Of a DNA stretch of 64,000 nt, positions 17,838-27,181 are shown one piece after another. Position 1 is the stretch's first letter. Every line of letters begins with the position of its first letter. The notes below the pieces were generated by a model. That model worked only from the letters and a program-made list of their open reading frames with translations, made no database searches and was not told where the DNA came from. The stretch is from contig NZ_PIPX01000001.1 in assembly GCF_003987225.1 (NCBI RefSeq), positions 1,426,001-1,490,000 of the forward strand. The letters run 5' to 3'. The translations under genes and the position numbers were made by a program. Source of the DNA: Pseudidiomarina homiensis (GTDB taxonomy: Bacteria; Pseudomonadota; Gammaproteobacteria; Enterobacterales; Alteromonadaceae).

Positions 17838-20669
17838 ATGGACTTTATTGAAGTACGCGGCGCCCGCACCCATAACCTTAAAAATCTGCAGCTTACTATG
17901 CCACGCGATAAGCTTATCGTGATCACCGGGCTTTCCGGTTCAGGCAAATCGTCGTTGGCGTTTGATACGCTATACGCCGAAGGTCAGCGTCGTTATGTCG
18001 AGTCATTATCGGCCTACGCGAGACAATTTTTGTCACTCATGGAAAAGCCTGATGTCGATAGCATCGAAGGTTTATCGCCAGCGATTTCCATTGAACAGAA
18101 ATCAACATCACATAACCCACGCTCTACCGTGGGGACTATTACTGAAATTTATGATTATCTGCGCTTGATGTTTGCACGCGTGGGTGAACCACGTTGCCCG
18201 ACTCACCAAGAACCGTTGGCCGCGCAAACTGTTTCACAAATGGTCGACCAAGTACTGGAGTTGCCGGAAGGCGAGAAGCTCATGATTTTGGCCCCGATCA
18301 TCCAAGATCGTAAGGGTGAACACACCAAAGTACTTGATAACCTAGCGGCTCAAGGCTTTATCCGTGCGCGGATTGACGGCGAACTCTGCGACCTTAGCGA
18401 TCCACCGCAACTCGAACTACAGAAAAAGCACACGATTGAAGTCGTCGTCGACCGCATCAAAGTCCGTGAAGGCTTGGAGTTGCGGCTTGCTGAATCTTTT
18501 GAAACCGCCTTAGAACTCAGCGGTGGTACAGCGATTGTCGCACCACTAGACAGTGATTCGAAGTTGAACGCTATGATCTTCTCGGCCAACTTTGCTTGTC
18601 CCCAGTGTGGCTACAGCATGCAGGAGCTCGAGCCGCGGTTATTCTCATTCAATAATCCAGCTGGTGCGTGCAGCTCATGTGACGGGCTTGGTATCGAGCA
18701 ATTTTTTGACCCACAAAAAGTCATCAACAATGATGAGCTCAGTTTAACTGGTGGTGCGATTCGTGGCTGGGATAAGCGTAATTTCTATTACTATCAAATG
18801 TTGCAGTCGCTGGCGAAACACTATGGTTTTGACCTGAACCAGCCCTTTAACTCGTTAAGTGAAAAGCACCGCAGCGTTATTCTGTATGGTAGTGGTCGTG
18901 ACGAAATCGAATTCACTTACATGAATGACCGTGGTGACCGCGTCGTTCGCCGCCACCCGTTTGAAGGCATTATTCCCAACATGCAACGGCGCTATCGCGA
19001 AACCGACTCAACCGCAGTGCGCGAAGAGCTGGCGAAGTACCTTGCGGCTCAGCCTTGCAAAAGTTGCGGCGGTGCACGCTTGCGTGAAGAAGCTCGCCAT
19101 GTGTACGTTAACGACACTACGTTACCGGAAGTCGTCGCACGCTCGATTGGCGATGCCCTCGAGTTTTTCACCAAGCTTGAACTCGACGGCCAAAAAGCAC
19201 AGATTGCTGAAAAAATCTTAAAAGAAATCAACGACCGTTTGGGCTTCTTGGTCAATGTCGGCTTGAACTATCTTAGTCTGTCGCGCAGTGCCGAGACCCT
19301 CTCTGGTGGCGAAGCTCAGCGTATTCGCTTGGCGAGCCAAATTGGCGCCGGTTTAGTTGGGGTCATGTACGTACTGGATGAACCCTCGATTGGTTTGCAT
19401 CAGCGTGACAACGAACGCCTGCTGAGCACGCTGACGCGCTTACGTGATCTTGGGAATACCGTCATTGTGGTCGAACACGATGAAGACGCTATTCGTGCAG
19501 CAGATTATGTGATCGATATTGGCCCCGGCGCGGGTGTCCACGGCGGTGAAATCGTCGCCCAAGGTAGCATCGATGACATTTTAAGAAGTGAGCGTTCGCT
19601 CACCGCCGACTACCTTTCTGGGCGTAAAATGATCGAGATACCGCAACAGCGGAATCAACCGACTGATAAATGGTTAACCCTCGAAGGCGCTACTGGTAAC
19701 AATCTTAAGAACGTGACACTCAAGCTGCCGATTGGCTTGATGTCATGCGTCACCGGTGTGTCCGGCTCAGGCAAATCGACCCTCATTAACGACACGCTGT
19801 TTCGCATTGCCCATCGCGACCTCAATAAGGCGACCGCCAACGAGCCAGCCCCGTATCATGCGATCGACGGTATGCAATACCTCGACAAAGTGGTAGATAT
19901 TGATCAAAGCCCTATTGGTCGTACGCCGCGCTCGAATCCAGCAACCTACACTGGCATTTTTACGCCGATTCGTGAGCTTTTTGCTGGCACAGAAGAGGCG
20001 CGCTCGCGGGGCTATAAACCCGGCCGCTTCAGTTTCAACGTCCGCGGTGGTCGCTGTGAAGCTTGCCAAGGCGACGGGGTGATCAAAGTTGAAATGCACT
20101 TCTTACCAGACGTCTACGTGCCTTGCGATATTTGTAAGGGTAAGCGCTACAATCGTGAGACGCTCGAGATCAAGTACAAAGGTTGCAGTATTCACGAAGT
20201 GTTAGACATGACCGTTGAAGACGCCCGCGAGTTTTTTGCGCCAGTGCCTGCGATCGCGCGCAAATTGCAAACGCTTATGGATGTTGGCCTAAGTTACATT
20301 CGCTTAGGACAGTCAGCGACCACCTTGTCAGGTGGTGAAGCACAACGCGTGAAGCTATCTCGCGAACTCTCGAAGCGAGACACAGGTAAGACGCTCTATA
20401 TTCTCGATGAGCCTACTACTGGCTTGCATTTCCACGATATACAACAACTATTAACCGTGTTACATCGGTTACGTGACCACGGCAATACTATTGTGATCAT
20501 CGAACACAATCTTGATGTCATCAAGACGGCTGACTGGATTGTCGATCTAGGGCCTGAAGGTGGTTCCGGCGGTGGTGAAATTCTCACTGAAGGCGCTCCA
20601 GAAGAGATTGTTGAGTGTGAACGTTCACATACCGCGCGCTTTCTGGCGCCGTTATTGAAACAAGGCTAA
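17838..20669 (+). CDS. uvrA: Excinuclease ABC subunit UvrA
   Basis: Damage-recognition ATPase of nucleotide excision repair; it loads UvrB at lesions. The 943-residue product has two ABC modules: Walker [10 protein letters not shown] near residue 31 and GVSGSGKST near 640, signatures LSGGEAQRI and LSGGEAQRV, and zinc modules CPQCGYSM and CEACQGDG with [10 protein letters not shown] chose ATG at 17838 ([16 protein letters not shown]), matching the E. coli start; the open frame extends 27 codons further upstream without family support. glsA follows after 9 nt. Confidence 0.97.
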   Translation: MDFIEVRGARTHNLKNLQLTMPRDKLIVITGLSGSGKSSLAFDTLYAEGQRRYVESLSAYARQFLSLMEKPDVDSIEGLSPAISIEQKSTSHNPRSTVGTITEIYDYLRLMFARVGEPRCPTHQEPLAAQTVSQMVDQVLELPEGEKLMILAPIIQDRKGEHTKVLDNLAAQGFIRARIDGELCDLSDPPQLELQKKHTIEVVVDRIKVREGLELRLAESFETALELSGGTAIVAPLDSDSKLNAMIFSANFACPQCGYSMQELEPRLFSFNNPAGACSSCDGLGIEQFFDPQKVINNDELSLTGGAIRGWDKRNFYYYQMLQSLAKHYGFDLNQPFNSLSEKHRSVILYGSGRDEIEFTYMNDRGDRVVRRHPFEGIIPNMQRRYRETDSTAVREELAKYLAAQPCKSCGGARLREEARHVYVNDTTLPEVVARSIGDALEFFTKLELDGQKAQIAEKILKEINDRLGFLVNVGLNYLSLSRSAETLSGGEAQRIRLASQIGAGLVGVMYVLDEPSIGLHQRDNERLLSTLTRLRDLGNTVIVVEHDEDAIRAADYVIDIGPGAGVHGGEIVAQGSIDDILRSERSLTADYLSGRKMIEIPQQRNQPTDKWLTLEGATGNNLKNVTLKLPIGLMSCVTGVSGSGKSTLINDTLFRIAHRDLNKATANEPAPYHAIDGMQYLDKVVDIDQSPIGRTPRSNPATYTGIFTPIRELFAGTEEARSRGYKPGRFSFNVRGGRCEACQGDGVIKVEMHFLPDVYVPCDICKGKRYNRETLEIKYKGCSIHEVLDMTVEDAREFFAPVPAIARKLQTLMDVGLSYIRLGQSATTLSGGEAQRVKLSRELSKRDTGKTLYILDEPTTGLHFHDIQQLLTVLHRLRDHGNTIVIIEHNLDVIKTADWIVDLGPEGGSGGGEILTEGAPEEIVECERSHTARFLAPLLKQG

Positions 20670-20678
20670 GCTAGGGCT

Positions 20679-21635
20679 ATGACACAGGATGTAATTAGCG
20701 GCGGGCAGTCGATTCATGCCCCAGACAACCTGAAGACCCTGCTGCAAACGATTTTGCAGCAGGCGCTTACCGTGAACGACGGCAAGGTCGCTGATTACAT
20801 CCCTGCTTTAGCTGAAGTAAAGTCTGATTATTGTGCCCTCACGGTCGCGACGTTAGACGGTCAAGTCACCTCGGTTGGCGATGCTACGGCAACCTTTTCA
20901 ATCCAATCTATCTCTAAAATTTTTGGTTTGATGTTAGCCATGGAACGCATGAGCGATAGCCTGTGGGAACGCGTGCAAATGGAACCTTCGGGCCAACCTT
21001 TCAACTCGATTGTACAGCTCGAGTGGGAGCGTGGCATTCCTCGTAATCCGATGATTAACGCTGGTGCGATTCTGGTGAGCGATGTCTTGGTAAGCCATTA
21101 CTCCGCCAGTAAATCAGCAGTGTTAAGTATGGTCCGCGGTCTGTGTAATCGCGACACCGTCTGTGTCGATAGTCGCGTACATGAATCTGAAAAAGACCAC
21201 GGTGCGCGCAACGCCGCATTAGCGTACTTGATGAAAAGCTTTGGTAACATCGAGTCGGACGTTGAAGAAGTGCTAGATCACTATTTCTGGCAATGCGCAT
21301 TGACCATGTCGACCGAAGACCTCGCCCGTAGTTTTGCTTTTCTCGCTAACCGCGGGAAGTGTCCGCGCAGCGGCAATCAAATCACTTCACATCGCGATGC
21401 ACAACGTATCAACGCGTTGCTTAGCACCAGCGGTATGTACGATCAATCTGGGCAGTTTGCCTTTACTGTCGGCTTGCCGGCGAAGAGTGGCGTTGGTGGT
21501 GGGATTGTAGCAATTGTTCCGGATTATGGCGTGATCGCAGCGTGGTCACCACCGCTTAATAGCTTTGGCAACTCAGCCCGTGGTATGGCCATGATTCGCA
21601 ATCTCGCCAATCAATTAGGCTTGAGCGTTTACTAA
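20679..21635 (+). CDS. glsA: Glutaminase
   Basis: Hydrolyses glutamine to glutamate and ammonia; a beta-lactamase-fold enzyme with Ser77-x-x-Lys80 (SISK) as the catalytic pair. Also visible are NPMINAGAI, the conserved Tyr/Asn regions and SGVGGGI near the C-terminus. At 318 residues it fits the bacterial family (about 310). It starts 9 nt after uvrA and probably shares its transcript, an odd pairing with no clear functional link. The stop is 3 nt from that of the convergent binding-protein gene. Confidence 0.93.
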   Translation: MTQDVISGGQSIHAPDNLKTLLQTILQQALTVNDGKVADYIPALAEVKSDYCALTVATLDGQVTSVGDATATFSIQSISKIFGLMLAMERMSDSLWERVQMEPSGQPFNSIVQLEWERGIPRNPMINAGAILVSDVLVSHYSASKSAVLSMVRGLCNRDTVCVDSRVHESEKDHGARNAALAYLMKSFGNIESDVEEVLDHYFWQCALTMSTEDLARSFAFLANRGKCPRSGNQITSHRDAQRINALLSTSGMYDQSGQFAFTVGLPAKSGVGGGIVAIVPDYGVIAAWSPPLNSFGNSARGMAMIRNLANQLGLSVY

Positions 21636-21638
21636 GCG

Positions 21639-22436
21639 TTAGTTCGTGACGAGCTGCGTGCGCTTGGGCGGCCACGGAAGTTTATACTTACTCAGCAGTC
21701 TGGCTAAGGTGCCATTTTCAATGAGCGGCACAACGATACGCCGCCAATCCGCCAGCGCAAAACCTTTTTCGGGATTTATCAGGGTGCGTAGCTCGTACTC
21801 GCCATAGGCTTGTGGATTGAGTAATAACCGGTCAAACCAGGGTTGCTGACGATGCTGCAAAAGATATTCATCATGGATCATCACGACGTCGAACCGGCCA
21901 TTGAGTAACATCTTCATGTTCACTTCATGACTTAACGATAGGTACACGTTAAAACGTTCTTCGAGTATTCCCGCATCAGTCCGATTGCCTAAGAATGGAT
22001 AGTGGTAGCCAATGAGCCCGCCAAATCGTAGTCCCTCACGTTGAAAGAACTCAGCACCACGCTGATCACGCTTCTTGACTGCCACCAAACGCTCAGCACC
22101 AAGTACCATGGGGTCGCCGACTTCTAAATGGGGCATTTGCTCAGCCCACCCCCACGTTGGCGACTCGAATAACATTAAATGGCAGCATCCAGCGTCACTG
22201 AGCGCTTTAAAGCGAGCTTTGGAAGGCACGTCATGCAATTCAAATTGATAATCGCTCTGCGCGCCATTGAGAGCCTCTATGAGGTCACCTACTAAGTGCT
22301 CGGTATCATATGCAGAGAAATAGGGAGGAAAGTCGTATGCTGCGATACGAATAGTTTCGGCCGCACGGCTGTTGCTTGGTAGTACCGAAAGCACAGCTAT
22401 AAAAAGGGTAAGCAGTATAGAAACAAAATAACGCAC
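21639..22436 (-). CDS. Periplasmic solute-binding protein (SBP_bac_3-like)
   Basis: Predicted periplasmic binding protein of 265 residues, of the amino-acid-binding family 3 type (IRIAAYDFPPYFS at the mature N-terminus). The signal peptide is RYFVSILLTLFIAVLSVLP and ends near SRAAE. I chose GTG at 22436, with AAGGTGAGGA upstream. An ATG at 22571 is in frame, but the extra 45 residues come from an intergenic repeat (they read SERSERANSKQ) and break the signal peptide. No transporter genes adjoin it. Such orphan proteins are common in marine gammaproteobacteria; ligand unknown. Confidence 0.78.
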   Translation of the reverse strand: MRYFVSILLTLFIAVLSVLPSNSRAAETIRIAAYDFPPYFSAYDTEHLVGDLIEALNGAQSDYQFELHDVPSKARFKALSDAGCCHLMLFESPTWGWAEQMPHLEVGDPMVLGAERLVAVKKRDQRGAEFFQREGLRFGGLIGYHYPFLGNRTDAGILEERFNVYLSLSHEVNMKMLLNGRFDVVMIHDEYLLQHRQQPWFDRLLLNPQAYGEYELRTLINPEKGFALADWRRIVVPLIENGTLARLLSKYKLPWPPKRTQLVTN

Positions 22437-22507
22437 GGCATCCTCACCTTTGCGTGGATTGCAGCTATCTTCGTCAGCGCAAGGGCAAAAGTCAAGAGCA
22501 AAAAAAG

Positions 22508-22616
22508 AGTGCTGTTTGCTGTTCGCACGTTCGCTGCGCTCACTTTTTGTTAAAAGTGTTTGGTGTTTCATGTTTTGGGTTTAAACGAACATCAAACAGC
22601 GAGTAGCGAATATCGC
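22508..22616. repeat. Heptamer-based intergenic repeat, copy A (inverted)
   Basis: Contains TGTTTGCTGTTCGC on the left, GTTTAAAC near 22579-22586, and AAACAGCGAGTAGCGAA on the right. Also present is the paired heptamer GTGAGCG-CA-GCGAACG (read on the minus strand). Relative to copies B to E it lies in the opposite orientation, since GTTTAAAC is next to the right arm. It lies between the tufA terminator and the binding-protein gene. Confidence 0.75.
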
Positions 22617-22628
22617 CTTTCGCGCATT

Positions 22629-22656
22629 AAAAAAGGGAGCCGAAGCTCCCCTTTTA
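22629..22656 (-). terminator. Rho-independent terminator after tufA
   Basis: On the minus strand GGGAGC-TTCG-GCTCCC is followed by TTTTTT: a 6-bp stem (22635-22640 with 22645-22650) and a stable UUCG tetraloop. It ends the str operon. Confidence 0.92.
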
Positions 22657-22664
22657 TAGCTAGA

Positions 22665-22683
22665 CCCGTAGTAGAACTACGGG
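22665..22683 (-). other. Hairpin between tufA stop and terminator
   Basis: CCCGTAGT (22665-22672) and ACTACGGG (22676-22683) pair perfectly around a 3-nt loop. The same hairpin lies after tufB at 41470-41488. It may stabilise the mRNA end. Confidence 0.65.
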
Positions 22684-22696
22684 CTACGTCGTAGTA

Positions 22697-23881
22697 TTAG
22701 TCTAAGATCTTAGATACTACGCCGGCGCCTACGGTACGGCCACCTTCACGGATTGCGAAGCGCAAGCCTTCGTCCATCGCGATTGGGTGAATCAAGTCAA
22801 CAACAAACTTCAAGTTGTCGCCTGGCATTACCATTTCTACGCCGTCTGGCAATTGCACTGCACCAGTTACGTCAGTTGTACGGAAGTAGAACTGTGGACG
22901 ATAGCCTTTGAAGAACGGAGTATGACGACCGCCTTCTTCTTTGTTCAATACGTAAACTTCCGCTTCGAACTTGGTGTGCGGAGTGATTGAACCTGGCTTC
23001 GCCAATACTTGGCCACGTTGGATCTCGTCACGCTTCGTACCACGCAACAAGGCACCGATGTTCTCACCTGCACGACCTTCGTCAAGCAACTTACGGAACA
23101 TCTCTACGCCCGTTACGATCGTCTTCGTCGTGTCTTTGATACCTACGATTTCAACTTCGTCACCAGTGCGCACGATACCACGCTCTACACGACCAGTTAC
23201 TACAGTACCACGACCTGAGATCGAGAATACGTCTTCGATTGGCATGATGAACGGCTTATCGATATCACGCTCTGGCTCTGGGATGTAGTTATCCAAAGCT
23301 TCCGCCAATTCGATGATTTTCGCTTCCCACTGCTCTTCGCCTTCCAACGCTTTCAACGCTGAACCTTGAATCACTGGCAAGTCGTCACCTGGGAAGTCGT
23401 ATTCAGAAAGAAGTTCACGTACTTCCATCTCTACCAATTCCAACAACTCTTCGTCGTCTACCATGTCACATTTGTTCATGAAAACAACGATGAACGGTAC
23501 GCCTACCTGACGTGACAACAAGATGTGCTCACGAGTTTGTGGCATAGGACCGTCAGTGGCAGCTACTACCAAGATCGCACCGTCCATCTGCGCAGCACCG
23601 GTGATCATGTTTTTCACATAGTCAGCGTGTCCTGGGCAGTCTACGTGTGCGTAGTGACGCGTCGGAGTATCGTACTCAACGTGTGAAGTTGAGATGGTGA
23701 TACCACGCGCTTTTTCTTCTGGTGCGTTATCGATCATTGCGAAGTCTTTCGCAGCGCCACCGTAGGTTTTTGCCAAAACGGTAGTGATCGCAGCAGTCAG
23801 AGTAGTTTTACCATGGTCAACGTGGCCGATAGTACCTACGTTCACATGCGGTTTCGAACGTTCAAATTTTTCTTTTGACAT
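22697..23881 (-). CDS. tufA: Elongation factor Tu (first copy)
   Basis: GTPase that carries aminoacyl-tRNA to the ribosome. The 394-residue protein has the P-loop GHVDHGKT, switch motif RGITI, DCPGH, NKCD and GSALK, then the two beta-barrel domains. It is last in the str operon, after fusA. It differs from the copy at 41502 by only two residues that I can see (EAKIIEL here, ETKILEL there), and the DNA differs at about a dozen positions, so the two copies are being kept alike, probably by gene conversion. Confidence 0.98.
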   Translation of the reverse strand: MSKEKFERSKPHVNVGTIGHVDHGKTTLTAAITTVLAKTYGGAAKDFAMIDNAPEEKARGITISTSHVEYDTPTRHYAHVDCPGHADYVKNMITGAAQMDGAILVVAATDGPMPQTREHILLSRQVGVPFIVVFMNKCDMVDDEELLELVEMEVRELLSEYDFPGDDLPVIQGSALKALEGEEQWEAKIIELAEALDNYIPEPERDIDKPFIMPIEDVFSISGRGTVVTGRVERGIVRTGDEVEIVGIKDTTKTIVTGVEMFRKLLDEGRAGENIGALLRGTKRDEIQRGQVLAKPGSITPHTKFEAEVYVLNKEEGGRHTPFFKGYRPQFYFRTTDVTGAVQLPDGVEMVMPGDNLKFVVDLIHPIAMDEGLRFAIREGGRTVGAGVVSKILD

Positions 23882-23940
23882 GACTTTTCCTTAACTTAAG
23901 TTAAAAGTCCGGTCCCGTAGAGAACCGGACCAGACTCTAC

Positions 23941-26064
23941 TTAATCTTTAGTTTGACGAGCGGCAATAACCTGCTCAGCAATGTTGTTTGGTGCTTCAGC
24001 GTACTTCAAGAATTCCATTGCATAAGATGCGCGGCCCTGAGTCTGCGAACGCAGGTCAGTAGCGTAACCGAACATTTCTGATAATGGAACTTGCGCGCGA
24101 ACTTCTTTCAAATCACCTGCAGCATCTTCCATGCCTTCGATGATACCGCGACGACGGTTCAAGTCACCAACTACGTCACCCATGAATTCTTCAGGAGTAA
24201 CAACTTCAACTTTCATCATTGGTTCTAAAATCGCTGGGTTAGCTTGCAATGCACCTTTTTTGAAGGCCATGCTACCGGCGATTTTAAACGCCATTTCTGA
24301 TGAGTCAACATCGTGGTATGAACCATCATACAACGTTGCTTTTACGCCAAGTAGTGGGTAGCCAGCAAGTACACCATTTTGCATTTGCTCTTGGATACCT
24401 TTGTCTACCGCAGGAATATATTCCTTCGGTACTACACCACCTACGATTTCGTTCACGAATTCGTAGTTAGGCGTTTCGTCGTCAGAAGCATCAAATTCCA
24501 TAGGTTCAAGTTTCAGCCAAACGTGACCGAATTGACCACGACCACCTGATTGACGTACGAACTTACCTTCAACTTCAACGCCCTTACGGATCGTTTCACG
24601 GTAAGCAACCTGAGGTTTACCTACGTTACACTCAACGTTGAATTCACGCTTCATACGGTCAACGATGATATCAAGGTGAAGCTCACCCATACCAGAGATG
24701 ATCGTTTGACCAGACTCTTCGTCAGTCTTCACGCGGAACGACGGATCTTCTGCAGCCAACTTACCTAAAGCAATACCCATTTTTTCTTGGTCAGCTTTAG
24801 TTTTTGGTTCAACCGCAACAGAGATTACTGGCTCTGGGAATTCCATACGCTCAAGCGTGATGATGTTGTTCGGATCACACAAAGTGTCACCGGTCGTAAC
24901 ATCTTTCAAGCCGATCGCAGCAGCAATATCGCCTGCCAAGATTTCTTTGATTTCTTGACGGTCGTTTGCATGCATCTGAACCATACGGCCGATACGCTCG
25001 CGCTTGCTCTTCACTGGGTTAAATACGGTGTCACCTTGTGACAATACGCCCGAGTAAACGCGCAAGAACGTCAAAGTACCAACGAACGGGTCAGTTGCGA
25101 TTTTAAATGCCAACGCTGCGAAAGGTTCGGCATCATCTGATTTACGAACACCTTCAGACTCGTCGTCAAGAATACCACGAATCGCTTTAACTTCTGTCGG
25201 TGACGGAAGGTACTCGATAACAGCATCAAGTACAGCCTGAACACCTTTGTTCTTAAATGCAGAACCACATAAGCAAAGTACGATTTCGTTGTTCAACGTA
25301 CGCTCACGCAAGCCTTGTTTGATCTCTGCTTCAGTCAGCTCACCTTCTTCAAGGTATTTGTTCATCAACTCTTCGTTAGCTTCAGCGGCAGCTTCAACCA
25401 ACTCGTTGTGATACTGCTCAGCTTCATCAACCAAGTCTTCAGGGATCGGATCATAAGTAAAGGTCATACCAGAATCTTCTTCATTCCAGTTAATTGCCTT
25501 CATTTTGATCAAGTCCACGACGCCTTTGAAGTTATCTTCAGCACCGATTGCCAAGTGAATTGGCACTGGCGTTGCGTTCAAACGAGATTTAATCTGGTTC
25601 ACAACACGCAAGAAGTCTGCACCGGCACGGTCCATCTTGTTGACGAATACCATGCGTGGAACTTCATACTTGTTAGCTTGACGCCAAACAGTTTCAGTTT
25701 GCGGTTGTACACCTGAAGATGCACACAGAACGACTACGGCACCATCGAGTACACGCAAAGAACGTTCTACTTCAATGGTGAAGTCAACGTGTCCAGGGGT
25801 GTCGATGATGTTGACGCGGTGTTCTGGGAACTGTGCGTCCATACCACGCCAGAAACAGGTTACGGCAGCTGAGGTAATGGTGATACCACGCTCTTGTTCC
25901 TGTGCCATCCAGTCAGTAGTTGCTGCACCGTCATGTACCTCACCAATTTTGTGAGATAGACCGGTGTAGAACAACACACGTTCTGTGGTGGTTGTTTTAC
26001 CTGCGTCTACGTGAGCACAAATACCGATATTACGATAGCGCTCAATCGAAGTTTTACGGGCCAT
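23941..26064 (-). CDS. fusA: Elongation factor G
   Basis: Ribosomal translocase GTPase of 707 residues. G-domain motifs: [38 protein letters not shown]. Domains II to V follow in order, ending near [10 protein letters not shown]. Length matches E. coli EF-G (704). It lies between rpsG (27 nt upstream) and tufA (59 nt downstream), the standard str operon order. Only this fusA copy is seen here. Confidence 0.98.
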   Translation of the reverse strand: MARKTSIERYRNIGICAHVDAGKTTTTERVLFYTGLSHKIGEVHDGAATTDWMAQEQERGITITSAAVTCFWRGMDAQFPEHRVNIIDTPGHVDFTIEVERSLRVLDGAVVVLCASSGVQPQTETVWRQANKYEVPRMVFVNKMDRAGADFLRVVNQIKSRLNATPVPIHLAIGAEDNFKGVVDLIKMKAINWNEEDSGMTFTYDPIPEDLVDEAEQYHNELVEAAAEANEELMNKYLEEGELTEAEIKQGLRERTLNNEIVLCLCGSAFKNKGVQAVLDAVIEYLPSPTEVKAIRGILDDESEGVRKSDDAEPFAALAFKIATDPFVGTLTFLRVYSGVLSQGDTVFNPVKSKRERIGRMVQMHANDRQEIKEILAGDIAAAIGLKDVTTGDTLCDPNNIITLERMEFPEPVISVAVEPKTKADQEKMGIALGKLAAEDPSFRVKTDEESGQTIISGMGELHLDIIVDRMKREFNVECNVGKPQVAYRETIRKGVEVEGKFVRQSGGRGQFGHVWLKLEPMEFDASDDETPNYEFVNEIVGGVVPKEYIPAVDKGIQEQMQNGVLAGYPLLGVKATLYDGSYHDVDSSEMAFKIAGSMAFKKGALQANPAILEPMMKVEVVTPEEFMGDVVGDLNRRRGIIEGMEDAAGDLKEVRAQVPLSEMFGYATDLRSQTQGRASYAMEFLKYAEAPNNIAEQVIAARQTKD

Positions 26065-26091
26065 AAATTCCTCTTTAGGTTAACTGTGAAT

Positions 26092-26562
26092 TTACCAGCG
26101 ATAGTGAGCGAACGCTTTGTTCGCTTCGGCCATACGGTGGACGTCTTCACGCTTCTTCACAGCAGAGCCTTTGTTTTCAGATGCGTCTAGCATTTCACCT
26201 GCTAGGCGCTGAGCCATGGATTTTTCACCCCGAGTACGCGCGGCATCAACTAACCAACGCATAGCCAGTGCATTACGACGCACTGGACGAACTTCTACAG
26301 GTACCTGGTAAGTAGAACCACCAACGCGGCGCGACTTAACCTCTACTGTAGGACGTACGTTGTCCAATGCTTCTTCAAATACTTCTAAGTGCTCTTTCTT
26401 GGTCTTTTCAGCCATGATGTCTAAAGCACCGTAGATAATTTTCTCTGCGACAGATTTTTTGCCGTCAACCATGACGACATTGATAAATTTAGCCAACAAC
26501 TCTGATCCGAACTTAGGATCCGGTAGGATTTTACGTTGACCAATGACGCGTCTTCTAGGCAT
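26092..26562 (-). CDS. rpsG: 30S ribosomal protein S7
   Basis: Primary 16S rRNA binding protein of the small-subunit head, 156 residues ([20 protein letters not shown]). In E. coli S7 represses its own operon by binding the rpsL-rpsG junction; the 77-nt gap here (26563-26639) is the equivalent place, but I did not identify the fold. Confidence 0.98.
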   Translation of the reverse strand: MPRRRVIGQRKILPDPKFGSELLAKFINVVMVDGKKSVAEKIIYGALDIMAEKTKKEHLEVFEEALDNVRPTVEVKSRRVGGSTYQVPVEVRPVRRNALAMRWLVDAARTRGEKSMAQRLAGEMLDASENKGSAVKKREDVHRMAEANKAFAHYRW

Positions 26563-26639
26563 CTTAATATTCTCCGATTAATTCAGGGTATTCCCCAAAA
26601 CTTTAAATTACAGTGTTTGGCCTTACTAACGGAGAACCG

Positions 26640-27014
26640 TTAAGACTTCGGCCGCTTCGCGCCGTACTTCGAACGGCCTTGTTTCCGATCGTTTACGCCG
26701 GCACAGTCAAGCGCACCGCGCACTGTGTGATAACGAACACCTGGCAAGTCTTTTACACGACCGCCGCGAATCAATACGACTGAGTGTTCTTGCAGGTTGT
26801 GACCTTCACCACCGATGTACGAAGAAACTTCGTAACCGTTCGTCAAACGCACACGGCATACTTTACGTAGCGCTGAGTTCGGCTTTTTCGGGGTGGTAGT
26901 ATAAACACGGGTACATACACCGCGTTTTTGTGGGCAAGCCTCAAGTGCCGGAACGTTGCTTTTAACAACCGGCTTTTGACGACCTTTGCGCACCAGCTGA
27001 TTAACTGTTGCCAT
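26640..27014 (-). CDS. rpsL: 30S ribosomal protein S12
   Basis: Decoding-centre ribosomal protein, 124 residues as in E. coli. The conserved loops [13 protein letters not shown] and [13 protein letters not shown] are intact, with the wild-type lysines of both loops. It is the first gene of the str operon, with a strong promoter at 27111-27139. Confidence 0.98.
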   Translation of the reverse strand: MATVNQLVRKGRQKPVVKSNVPALEACPQKRGVCTRVYTTTPKKPNSALRKVCRVRLTNGYEVSSYIGGEGHNLQEHSVVLIRGGRVKDLPGVRYHTVRGALDCAGVNDRKQGRSKYGAKRPKS

Positions 27015-27110
27015 TCATAACTCCTGATTTTGTTGATGTCGCTCAACAGAGTGAAAAAATCCAATCCCCGCGACCACGAGCTAAACGCCCGCCAATTACG
27101 GGGAGGCCGA

Positions 27111-27139
27111 ATTTTAATGGTCAATAATTGGACTGTCAA
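27111..27139 (-). promoter_or_regulatory. str operon (rpsL) promoter
   Basis: On the minus strand, consensus TTGACA (27134-27139) and TAAAAT (27111-27116) are separated by exactly 17 bp, followed by a GC-rich stretch (TCGGCCTCCCC) typical of growth-rate controlled promoters. Confidence 0.85.
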
Positions 27140-27141
27140 GG

Positions 27142-27168
27142 AAAAGCGACGATTGAAGTCGTCGCTTC
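27142..27168 (-). terminator. Terminator after serine hydrolase gene
   Basis: AAGCGACGA (27144-27152) and TCGTCGCTT (27159-27167) form a 9-bp stem with a 6-nt loop, followed by TTTTCC on the minus strand. It ends the 27182 gene and lies just upstream of the rpsL promoter, isolating the two. Confidence 0.8.
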
Positions 27169-27181
27169 AGGCCTGATCGGC

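Noticed and set aside
22437..22571. N-terminal extension of the periplasmic binding protein to an ATG at 22571
   Set aside because: It is read from an intergenic repeat and would bury the signal peptide; the GTG at 22436 has a better ribosome site.
22508..22616. Insertion sequence or MITE with terminal repeats
   Set aside because: No transposase is present and I could not find clear target-site duplications around any copy; an ancient mobile origin is still possible.
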